Assembly: GCA_005789925.1 (NCBI GenBank)
Contig: SXWG01000182.1
Location: 1-7,946 of the forward strand
Origin: Actinomycetota bacterium
Lineage (GTDB): Bacteria; Actinomycetota; Acidimicrobiia; Acidimicrobiales; Ilumatobacteraceae
Direction of reading: 5' to 3'
Length of the DNA stretch: 7,946 nt
A model generated the notes under the pieces. That model ran no database searches. It worked only from the letters and a program-made list of their open reading frames with translations, and was not told where the DNA came from. Positions 1 to 6,121 of this stretch are shown here, one piece after another. A program made the translations under genes and the position numbers. Each line of letters begins with the position of its first letter. Positions within the stretch are counted from its first letter, which is position 1.

Positions 1-553
1 TCATGGCCGGTGAATAGACGGCGCCGCCTGCGCATGGTCCGAGAATGACGGAGATCTGCGGGATGACGCCAGATGACTGCACGTTGCGGTGGAAGATGCC
101 GCCGTATGACGCGAGCGACACCACACCTTCTTGAATGCGCGCACCTGCACCGTCGTTGAGCCCGACGACTGGCGCACCGACCTTCAGCGCCAGGTCCATG
201 AGTTTGTGGATCTTCTCTGCGAAGACCTCACCGAGTGCTCCACCAAAGACGGTGAAGTCCTGGCTGAAGAGAAACACCTTGCGACCATCGACAGTGCCCC
301 AACCGGTGATCACACCGTCGGTGTACGGACGCTCTTCGAGACCCGCTGCATGGGCACGGTGACGAGCAAGCAGGTCGAGTTCGTGGAACGAGCCCGGGTC
401 AAGGAGGTAATCGATGCGCTCGCGGGCGAGCATCTTGCCCTTCTCATGTTGGCGTTCGACGGAGCGGGCACTGCCGGCGTTGAATGCCTGTTGCTGGCGA
501 TCGCGCAGGTCGGCGATCTTGTCCTGCATGGAGGGGGCGGCTGATTCAGTCAC
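1..553 (-). CDS. pccB: Propionyl-CoA (acyl-CoA) carboxylase beta subunit, N-terminal part
   Basis: This is the carboxyltransferase (beta) subunit of a biotin-dependent acyl-CoA carboxylase. It moves the carboxyl group from biotin on the alpha subunit to propionyl-CoA (or a related acyl-CoA) to give methylmalonyl-CoA in the cytoplasm. The 184 visible residues include DKIADLRDRQ near the start, the ERID/LLDPGSFHE segment (about 45-60), the FSQDFTVFGGALGE segment (about 96-109), NDGAGARIQEG (133-143) and the oxyanion-hole glycines of GPCAGGAVYSP (172-182). These are hallmarks of the N-terminal crotonase-like domain of PccB. The GTG start at 551-553 gives the usual MTES-type opening; an ATG at residue 9 (527-529) is the alternative. 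The gene is cut by the left edge, so about two thirds is missing, including the C-domain residue that separates propionyl- from acetyl-CoA specificity. It lies 71 bp downstream of the CopC/CopD gene on the same strand. The family is certain; substrate specificity is inferred. Confidence 0.93.
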   Translation of the reverse strand, partial: MTESAAPSMQDKIADLRDRQQQAFNAGSARSVERQHEKGKMLARERIDYLLDPGSFHELDLLARHRAHAAGLEERPYTDGVITGWGTVDGRKVFLFSQDFTVFGGALGEVFAEKIHKLMDLALKVGAPVVGLNDGAGARIQEGVVSLASYGGIFHRNVQSSGVIPQISVILGPCAGGAVYSPAM

Positions 554-560
554 ATCTGAA

Positions 561-566
561 ACGCTA
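561..566 (-). promoter_or_regulatory. Putative -10 element of pccB (leaderless start)
   Basis: On the minus strand TAGCGT fits the actinobacterial TANNNT -10 consensus. It ends 7 nt before the GTG start, so transcription would begin at or next to the start codon. No Shine-Dalgarno sequence precedes the GTG, which agrees with a leaderless mRNA. I see no convincing -35 hexamer. This is inference from spacing only. Confidence 0.4.
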
Positions 567-624
567 GTGCGGGGCGGTCTGAACGGCCCACCTGCGCGAC
601 GACAACTGAGCGTCTTGAAGGTGT

Positions 625-2439
625 TTAGCCCGCAGTGGTGGTGGTGGTTTCTGCAACCGTCGTGGTTGAGCCGTCAGTCGCGACCGTCGTGGTGGTGTCC
701 ACCACGGTGTCGGCTGTCGGGGCCGCTGACCCGTCGGTGATCTGGAAGTTGGCGCGCAATGTCTCTAAGTCTCCGGTTGTCGTGGTTCCAGACACCTCAA
801 CTCGCCACTGTCCGGCAGTCGGAATGCCGAACCCTGAGTCAATTGACACTTTCGCAGCACCGGGACGACGCAACGGAACATTGATGACGAGTCCGTTGAT
901 TGTCGGGTCGGCAGGGATGAAACGAACTTGGAATTGTTGAATGCGTGCTGGTTTGAACAACTCGACCAACACCTCTTGTGCGCCGACTGTTCCAGGGTTC
1001 AGGGACACGGTGACATCGAACCCGTTTTCGCTCGTCAGTCGTTGTGTGACGGCGTATTCAGTGGGGTCAGTGCGTTGGTCTGGCTGCACGAACGGTGGCC
1101 GCATGGTGAGTAACCATGACGACATTCCAAGGATCATGACCGACAAGGCAAGCTGCACTGCAGCTGGTCGTTGCAGTCGGGCCACGGCACGTGAAGGAAG
1201 TACTCGTGCGCGACTGAGCTTCTGTGTGATGAATTGTCGTACGGCAAATTCAACCAACACCAAGAGTATGACGACGAGCGTCTTCACGATCATCAAGCGA
1301 CCATGGCTCGAGTTGAGAATGCTCGTGCCATCAAGTCTCCACACTTGGAAAAGTCCGGTTCCGATGATGCCGACCATGAGTGGCGAACCGATTCGTGCCC
1401 ATGCACGTAATGCATCGAGAAGATCGCGTTCTCCAGGTCCGTTCAGCACGACTCGCGAGATGAGCAGCGCACCCCCGGTCCACAACATCACGAACAGCAT
1501 GTGCGCGACACCGATAATGGCACCGATGACTGCGAGGCGACCGCCGGTTCTGTCAAAGCCGAAGGAAGCGACCATTAGGAACAAAACCACCAGTGACGGA
1601 AACTGTGTCGCAGGGTCGAGAACACGTGACGGCAGCCAAGCAACTGCGGCGACGAGGAATGTAAAGACGAGTCTCACGAGGAGTGCACGTCCGCGAGCAG
1701 TGTCGGCGATCGAGAACCATTCCGCGGGATTCAGGCCCGAGATGAAAGACGTTTCATTCGCCTGAGCAGCAGACAATGAGACGAGCAACACCATGATGAC
1801 GCCGCTCGCAATCGCCATGATGCGGAAGTACCGCTCTGTGAGGGCGTACTCGACCCCTTCTGGCCAGGCGAGAACGATGAGGACGAGTCCACCGACGAGC
1901 GCAGAGAGCGAGAGGAAAGCGAGAGTTCGAAGAAGTCCGATCGGCCCGCCTAGTCGAGTCGGTTGCGTGGCGACTTCACCGCTATCGGTTCCTGGCACGG
2001 TGGTCGCAGTCGTCCCATCTGTTCCGGTGGTGCCAGGTGTGCCATCTGCCGTCGTGGTTGTCGTGACCGTTGCGTTGGTGAAACTGAATGTGCCCGTGCT
2101 GCCGTCGGGCAGCGACCAACTCACCGTGCATCGTCCTGGCGACGGAATTTGAGTGAGTGGCACCGACACCGACACGCCGTCTGCGGCAAGCGTCGGTTTG
2201 CCGAGGCCGGTGAGTTTGCCGTCGCACGCCAGAGACAATCCCATTCTGTCGACGTTTTCTTGTCCACCGAGGGCGTTCTGGAACACCATTTGAATCTGGG
2301 TCGGCGGCACTGACACGGTCTCGCCTTCGGCCGGATTGGTGGACAGGACGATGTTGTTCCCGCCGGCGGCTTGTGCGAACGACCCGAATCCGAGGATGGG
2401 GAGCAGCAGAAGAAAGAGGAGTGCAGGCAGACGGCGCAT
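625..2439 (-). CDS. CopC-like/CopD-like fusion membrane protein
   Basis: This is a 604-residue envelope protein. Residues 1-25 are a signal peptide (MRRL, then a Leu-rich core, then AQAA). Residues about 28-122 form a CopC-like beta domain: the STNPAEGETV opening, Cys72 and Cys104 as a possible disulfide, and a closing W-x5-DGS-x2-GTFSF motif. A Thr-rich linker covers about 122-160. About eight membrane segments follow (roughly 168-193, 204-225, 252-269, 280-293, 302-327, 352-366, 384-402, 425-446), with CopD-type motifs AHMLFVMLWTGG (312-323) and HGRLMIVKT (379-387). Residues about 472-568 are a second beta domain resembling YtkA/FixH-like domains, and the protein ends in a Thr-rich tail. 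Such proteins are usually called copper resistance or copper import proteins (compare Bacillus YcnJ). The copper-ligand histidines of CopC are absent here, so a copper role is unproven. The ATG at 2437-2439 was chosen because the signal peptide starts there and AGAAG lies just upstream; an in-frame GTG at 2485-2487 would add 16 unlikely residues. The low-complexity GTG/GTC-rich DNA at about 630-730 and 2010-2080 simply encodes the Thr-rich stretches. Confidence 0.8.
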   Translation of the reverse strand: MRRLPALLFLLLLPILGFGSFAQAAGGNNIVLSTNPAEGETVSVPPTQIQMVFQNALGGQENVDRMGLSLACDGKLTGLGKPTLAADGVSVSVPLTQIPSPGRCTVSWSLPDGSTGTFSFTNATVTTTTTADGTPGTTGTDGTTATTVPGTDSGEVATQPTRLGGPIGLLRTLAFLSLSALVGGLVLIVLAWPEGVEYALTERYFRIMAIASGVIMVLLVSLSAAQANETSFISGLNPAEWFSIADTARGRALLVRLVFTFLVAAVAWLPSRVLDPATQFPSLVVLFLMVASFGFDRTGGRLAVIGAIIGVAHMLFVMLWTGGALLISRVVLNGPGERDLLDALRAWARIGSPLMVGIIGTGLFQVWRLDGTSILNSSHGRLMIVKTLVVILLVLVEFAVRQFITQKLSRARVLPSRAVARLQRPAAVQLALSVMILGMSSWLLTMRPPFVQPDQRTDPTEYAVTQRLTSENGFDVTVSLNPGTVGAQEVLVELFKPARIQQFQVRFIPADPTINGLVINVPLRRPGAAKVSIDSGFGIPTAGQWRVEVSGTTTTGDLETLRANFQITDGSAAPTADTVVDTTTTVATDGSTTTVAETTTTTAG

Positions 2440-2452
2440 GTTTCTTCTGCAA

Positions 2453-2458
2453 ACGGTA
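2453..2458 (-). promoter_or_regulatory. Putative -10 element of the CopC/CopD gene
   Basis: TACCGT on the minus strand fits TANNNT and lies 13 nt before the ATG at 2439. This would leave a leader of only about 6-7 nt. It overlaps the left arm of the inverted repeat at 2455-2474, as expected if a repressor blocks this promoter. No good -35 is visible at standard spacing. Inferred. Confidence 0.3.
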
Positions 2459-2474
2459 CTCAAACCGCAGTACC
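2455..2474. promoter_or_regulatory. Perfect inverted repeat in divergent promoter region, candidate operator
   Basis: GGTACT (2455-2460), an 8-nt spacer, then AGTACC (2469-2474) form an exact 6-bp dyad. It is in the 82-bp region between the divergent CopC/CopD-like gene and dnaX. The left arm overlaps the putative -10 of the membrane-protein gene, and the dyad sits about 48-67 bp upstream of the dnaX start. The size suits a dimeric regulator such as a MerR- or TetR-type protein, but no regulator gene is in the window and I do not recognise the motif. Confidence 0.35.
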
Positions 2475-2509
2475 TCAACGCGTCCACTCGCCTTCGCGCA
2501 CCCTATTGC

Positions 2510-2515
2510 TATGGT
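2510..2515 (+). promoter_or_regulatory. Putative -10 element of dnaX (leaderless start)
   Basis: TATGGT fits TANNNT and ends exactly 6 nt before the GTG start at 2522, which places the expected transcription start on the first base of the start codon. No Shine-Dalgarno sequence precedes the GTG. No clear -35 is seen 16-18 bp upstream. Inferred leaderless promoter for the dnaX-recR operon. Confidence 0.45.
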
Positions 2516-2521
2516 CATTTC

Positions 2522-4282
2522 GTGGCCACGCAATCGCTCTACCGCAGGTACCGACCGCGGCGATTCTCCGAATTGCGGGGGCAAGAGCACGTCGTCAAAG
2601 CGTTGCGCAATGCGGTCATCAACCAGCGCGAGGGTCAGGCGTATCTCTTCTCAGGTCCTCGTGGAACTGGCAAGACATCGACGGCCCGCATCCTCGCAAA
2701 GGTGCTCAATTGCCAGAATCCAGTCGATGGCGAGCCGTGCTGCGAGTGCGATTCATGCGTCTCTGTCGACACCGGCACCAGTTACGACGTTCTCGAGCTC
2801 GACGCGGCAAGCAACAACGGTGTCGCAGAAATTCGCGACGTCATCGAGTCGGCCGCACTCTCCAGCCCGGGCCGGCACCGGGTGTTCATCCTCGACGACG
2901 TCCATATGTTGTCTCGGGGTGCCGAAGCAGCTCTTCTGAAGACGCTCGAAGAGCCACCTGAGCACGTCGAGTTCGTGCTTGCAACGACCGATCCACAAAA
3001 GGTCAGCGAAACTATACGCAGCCGCGAGCAACATCTGCAGTTCCACTTGTTGTCTGTCGCCGACCTCGATGAGTACGTGCGCTGGGTCATCAGCGACGCA
3101 GGTCTCGATGTGTCTGATGACGTCATCGAACGAGTTCTCACACAAGGTGCGGGTAGTGCGCGTGACACGTTGTCTGCACTCGAATTGGCAGTCGCAGGTG
3201 GTGGAACACTTGATGAGCCAGTGTCCATCGATGAAGTGCTCGAGTCGCTCATCGCACGTGATCAAGCTCGAGGTATCGCAGCAATCGCATACGCCGTTCA
3301 ACAGGGGCGCGACCCGCGCACTCTCGCTGATGACATTGTGCGCACGTTGCGCGATTGTTTCTTGTCGCTCATGGCTCCCGAGCTAGTACAGCTTCCACAG
3401 CAGCGAGCAGAGATCATTGCTGAGCATGGCGAAAATCTCGGTGCAGCACGCGTGGTGCGCGCCATGGAAGTCATTGGTCAGACCTTGGTGGAAATGCGCC
3501 ACGCACCTGATGCGCGCTTGTTGCTCGAAGTCGCCATCGTTCGTCTGTCATCACCGTCGTTTGATGACTCGAACGATTCGATACTCGTGCGTCTCCACCA
3601 ACTCGAGACCGAAGTGCGTGAACTTCGCAATCGCCCCACCGTCACGCTCCCACCCGCGCCAGTCGACCCGAACACAGGTCGAGTAAAAGTAGGAGGTCGC
3701 GTCGCCGCAGGGTCTGCCACCACGTCGTCTCCACGCCCGGCAGCACCCACCTTGACTGTCCAGGAAGCGAGTGAACCGCCGGCGGTAAGTGTGCCGACGG
3801 CACCATCCGAGTCAGCGGCACCATCTGCGCCTGTTGTAGCCGCCGACACACCGACGGCGACCAAGAGCCCAGCTGAAGTGTGGCCACAGGTTGTCGCCGG
3901 ATTGAAGCCATTTGCGAAGGCTTTGTTCAATGCCGCGTCGATTGCATCGGTGAGCGATGACGTCATCACACTCACCTTGCCGAACGAGTCGCACATGAAG
4001 CGATGCACCGAGCATGTGCCTGCGCTTCAGCAGGCACTCGCAAGTGCATGTGGTCGCTCGTATCAGCTGGAACTCACTGCCGATGCCACAGCATCAAAGG
4101 GGATCGAACGACCTGCTGAACGATCGAAGAAGAAGAAAGTCGTTGACGAAGTTGCCGAAGATCCGCACAAAGCGATCGATCCGGCAGACCTCATCGAAGG
4201 GCCAGCCGGTATCGATCCGTCAATCGAACGACTTCGTAACGCATTTCCAGGCGCCCGTGTGGTGACCAACGACAAGAACTAA
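2522..4282 (+). CDS. dnaX: DNA polymerase III subunit gamma/tau
   Basis: DnaX is the ATPase motor of the clamp loader, which opens and places the beta sliding clamp on primed DNA. The 586-residue protein begins with the family signature SLYRRYRP (5-12). It continues with Walker A GPRGTGKT (45-52), four zinc-ligand cysteines C64, C73, C76, C79, the Walker B region VFILDDVHML (121-130), TLEEPPEHV, sensor 1 ATTDP, the arginine-finger SR (167-168) and the GSARDTLSALE boundary (211-221). A collar domain follows, then a short coiled coil (about 352-371), a Pro/Ala-rich linker (about 375-450), a tau-like C-terminal domain (about 450-520) and a Lys-rich patch ending in the actinobacterial IERLRNAFPGARV tail (568-580). 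The GTG at 2522 was chosen because it gives VATQSLYRRYRP and no in-frame ATG lies near. Two oddities: Walker B has Asp126 where family members have Glu, and the SRC/SRT motif reads SRE. No typical A-AAA-AAG frameshift site is present, so probably only the full-length tau form is made. recR follows after 5 nt. Confidence 0.97.
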   Translation: MATQSLYRRYRPRRFSELRGQEHVVKALRNAVINQREGQAYLFSGPRGTGKTSTARILAKVLNCQNPVDGEPCCECDSCVSVDTGTSYDVLELDAASNNGVAEIRDVIESAALSSPGRHRVFILDDVHMLSRGAEAALLKTLEEPPEHVEFVLATTDPQKVSETIRSREQHLQFHLLSVADLDEYVRWVISDAGLDVSDDVIERVLTQGAGSARDTLSALELAVAGGGTLDEPVSIDEVLESLIARDQARGIAAIAYAVQQGRDPRTLADDIVRTLRDCFLSLMAPELVQLPQQRAEIIAEHGENLGAARVVRAMEVIGQTLVEMRHAPDARLLLEVAIVRLSSPSFDDSNDSILVRLHQLETEVRELRNRPTVTLPPAPVDPNTGRVKVGGRVAAGSATTSSPRPAAPTLTVQEASEPPAVSVPTAPSESAAPSAPVVAADTPTATKSPAEVWPQVVAGLKPFAKALFNAASIASVSDDVITLTLPNESHMKRCTEHVPALQQALASACGRSYQLELTADATASKGIERPAERSKKKKVVDEVAEDPHKAIDPADLIEGPAGIDPSIERLRNAFPGARVVTNDKN

Positions 4283-4287
4283 TCGAC

Positions 4288-4896
4288 GTGTCATCGCCCT
4301 ACACACCTCCGGTTCAGACCCTCATCGACGAGTTAGGGAAGTTGCCAGGAGTCGGTCCACGTTCTGCACAGAGAATGGCGCTGCATATTGTGAAGTCCAC
4401 CACGGAAGACGCGTCACGTCTGGCGCGAGCAATCAGCGATGCAAAAGACAAAGTTCGTTACTGCGACAAGTGTTTCAACCTGTCCGAAAGCACCCTGTGT
4501 GGAATTTGTGCAGATGACCGCCGCGATTCTTCGATCATCTGTGTTGTCGAGGACTCCCGTGACATCGTCGCCATCGAACGAACGGGCGAGTTTCACGGTC
4601 GCTACCACGTGCTTCTCGGATCTCTCGACCCGCTTCAGGGCATTGGGCCAGATCAACTGAAGATCCGTGAACTCATTCCGCGACTCGATGCGGAAGAAGT
4701 GAAGGAAGTCATCGTCTGCACGAACCCGAACACCGAGGGGGAAGTGACCGCGATGTACATCGGTCGCTTGTTGAAGCCCCTTGGTCTTCGTGTCACCCGT
4801 ATCGCGAGCGGGCTACCGGTCGGTGGCGACCTTGAATACGCAGATGAAGTGACGCTTGGTCGAGCCATCGACGGCCGTCGCGACATCGACGTCTGA
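4288..4896 (+). CDS. recR: Recombination mediator protein RecR
   Basis: RecR acts with RecO and RecF to load RecA onto SSB-coated gaps in the RecFOR repair pathway. The 202-residue length is typical. Domains in order: a helix-hairpin-helix (about 13-35, LGKLPGVGPRSAQRMA), a zinc finger with C59, C62, C71 and C74, a Toprim domain (about 82-177) with the Glu of VVEDS (88) and NPNTEGE (146-152), and a C-terminal LPVGGDLEYADEVTLGRA segment (176-193) that closes the ring-shaped oligomer. The GTG at 4288-4290 is the only suitable start and gives the MSSPYTPPVQTLIDELGKLPG opening in register with the family. It lies 5 nt after the dnaX stop with no clear Shine-Dalgarno sequence, so translation probably depends on coupling to dnaX. 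The usual dnaX-ybaB-recR order is shortened here because ybaB is missing. The gene ends 16 bp from the convergent CLC gene. Confidence 0.97.
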   Translation: MSSPYTPPVQTLIDELGKLPGVGPRSAQRMALHIVKSTTEDASRLARAISDAKDKVRYCDKCFNLSESTLCGICADDRRDSSIICVVEDSRDIVAIERTGEFHGRYHVLLGSLDPLQGIGPDQLKIRELIPRLDAEEVKEVIVCTNPNTEGEVTAMYIGRLLKPLGLRVTRIASGLPVGGDLEYADEVTLGRAIDGRRDIDV

Positions 4897-4912
4897 CACT
4901 TCGATTCCGACG

Positions 4913-6094
4913 TCAGTTGAGCGACGTGGGTCGTTTTCCGTAAATGCCGCCACGTCCGCTTGCTAGTGCTGCGATGACGCAGACCACAAACAAAGCAATT
5001 GGCTGGCCACCACCGAACAACTCGAGTCCCATCACGACGCACGCCAACGGGACGTTGGCTGCCGCACCCAACACAGCCGATGCTCCGAGAGTTGACATGA
5101 GAGCGATATCTGCGTCGACCATGCTCGCAAGGCCTCCACCAAACAAAGATCCAATGACAAAGAGAGGAATGACTTCGCCGCCGACCATGCCAGAACCGAT
5201 GGTGATGGCAGTGAGCAATAACTTGGGCAACCAGAACGCCACCGTGTCTCCGTTCATGGCATCGACCGCGAGTGGTATGGACAATCCGCTGTAGTTGCGC
5301 CAAGCGAAGATACCGATCAGCGCCATGACGATTGCTCCGCCGAATGCGGGGCGAAGCGGGTGCCAGGAGATAGCCGTCGTCATGGCTGTGCGCACTCCGT
5401 GAGTGGCCCACACGAAGAGACGCGCGACGATTCCACAGAGAATCGCCAAGATGATCAGTTGCAGCGCGAGCGTCCCGCTCCAGTCGACATTGCCAAATTG
5501 CGGATACGTCGAATGCTCGACACCGACAGAACGAACTGTCGCATCTCCTATGAAGCTCGCCACCACCGCTGTGACAATCATCGACAATGTCGGCCGGTGT
5601 GGTCGGCGCACCTCGAGAGCAAAGACGACGCCGGCGAAGGGAACGCCGAACACCGCGCCGAATCCGCTGGCGACCGCTGCTGTCAAGAGTTCGGTGCGAC
5701 GTGTTGCGTCGAGCGTGAACCGACGTGCAAGTGGGTCGGCGATGCCGGCTGAAATCTGCACTGCGGCACCTTCGCGACCCGCAGACCCACCGACGACATG
5801 TGTGATGACACTGCCGATGAACACCAACCACGACAGTCGAAAAGGGACAGGTTTCGAAGTGACGCGAAGTTGCTTGACGACGAGGCCGCTTCCCCGTTCA
5901 AGACCTGGTCCTAGATAGTGGTAACCGAGACCGACGAGAAGCCCACCGAGGGGTAAGAACCACAGGAGCACAGCGCGAGATTCGCGGGTGTCTGTCGCCC
6001 AATCAAGTGCTTCGATGAACGCCGCAGAAGTGAGTCCGGCAAGCACACCGACAACAACAGCAAGTAGCGCGGTTCGAATGAACGACGATGTCAT
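4913..6094 (-). CDS. CLC-family anion channel/antiporter, CLC-F-like
   Basis: This is a 393-residue integral membrane protein of the CLC family, without C-terminal CBS domains. Motifs in order: RGSGLVV (67-73, anion filter loop), GSAGREGAAVQ (103-113, with E108 at the gating-glutamate position), GVPFAGVVFALEV (150-162), GMVGGEVIPLFVIG (302-315), AAANVPLACVVMGLELFG (345-361), and a GRGGIYGKR ending. GREGxAVQ, GGEVxPLFxIG and the NxPLAC...GxELFG segment are the framework of the CLC-F clade of fluoride/proton antiporters rather than of ordinary CLC chloride transporters. The filter residues do not fully match that clade, so the transported ion (fluoride or chloride) is open. The ATG at 6092-6094 gives a hydrophobic first helix. 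It lies 27 bp after the thiolase stop on the same strand, so the two are probably cotranscribed. That gap is too short for a fluoride riboswitch of its own. Confidence 0.9.
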   Translation of the reverse strand: MTSSFIRTALLAVVVGVLAGLTSAAFIEALDWATDTRESRAVLLWFLPLGGLLVGLGYHYLGPGLERGSGLVVKQLRVTSKPVPFRLSWLVFIGSVITHVVGGSAGREGAAVQISAGIADPLARRFTLDATRRTELLTAAVASGFGAVFGVPFAGVVFALEVRRPHRPTLSMIVTAVVASFIGDATVRSVGVEHSTYPQFGNVDWSGTLALQLIILAILCGIVARLFVWATHGVRTAMTTAISWHPLRPAFGGAIVMALIGIFAWRNYSGLSIPLAVDAMNGDTVAFWLPKLLLTAITIGSGMVGGEVIPLFVIGSLFGGGLASMVDADIALMSTLGASAVLGAAANVPLACVVMGLELFGGGQPIALFVVCVIAALASGRGGIYGKRPTSLN

Positions 6095-6121
6095 GTGCGC
6101 ATCTGACGTCGTCGCGTTGTC

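Noticed and set aside
572..589. Imperfect dyad GGGC...GCCC between the CopC/CopD gene and pccB
   Set aside because: Only four outer pairs plus two inner pairs form, with mismatches and no T-tract. Too weak to call a terminator or operator.
632..702. GTG/GTC-rich simple repeat and small hairpin near the end of the CopC/CopD gene
   Set aside because: It encodes the Thr-rich tail on the minus strand and needs no separate explanation.
941..1765. A 274-codon plus-strand open frame antisense to the CopC/CopD gene
   Set aside because: Its translation is low-complexity Arg/Ser/Thr with no domain. It is the antisense shadow of a clear membrane-protein gene.
3116..3127. Perfect 12-bp palindrome GATGACGTCATC, repeated at 3956-3967
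   Set aside because: Both copies encode the same Asp-Asp-Val-Ile in dnaX with common codons (GAT GAC GTC ATC), so protein coding explains them; flanks are not shared.
4120..4145. Run of AAG/AAA codons in dnaX as a programmed frameshift site for gamma
   Set aside because: It lacks the A-AAA-AAG slippery heptamer and lies near residue 536, far past where a gamma form would normally end. It just encodes a Lys patch.
4888..4914. GACGTC-N15-GACGTC inverted repeat across the recR/CLC convergent junction as a bidirectional terminator
   Set aside because: The stem is only 6 bp with a 15-nt loop and no T-tract on either side. It overlaps the ends of both coding regions, so it cannot be supported.
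4653..5831. A 392-codon minus-strand open frame overlapping the CLC gene and recR
   Set aside because: The translation is dominated by Arg, His, Ser and Cys with no hydrophobic order, and it runs through two well-supported genes in another frame.
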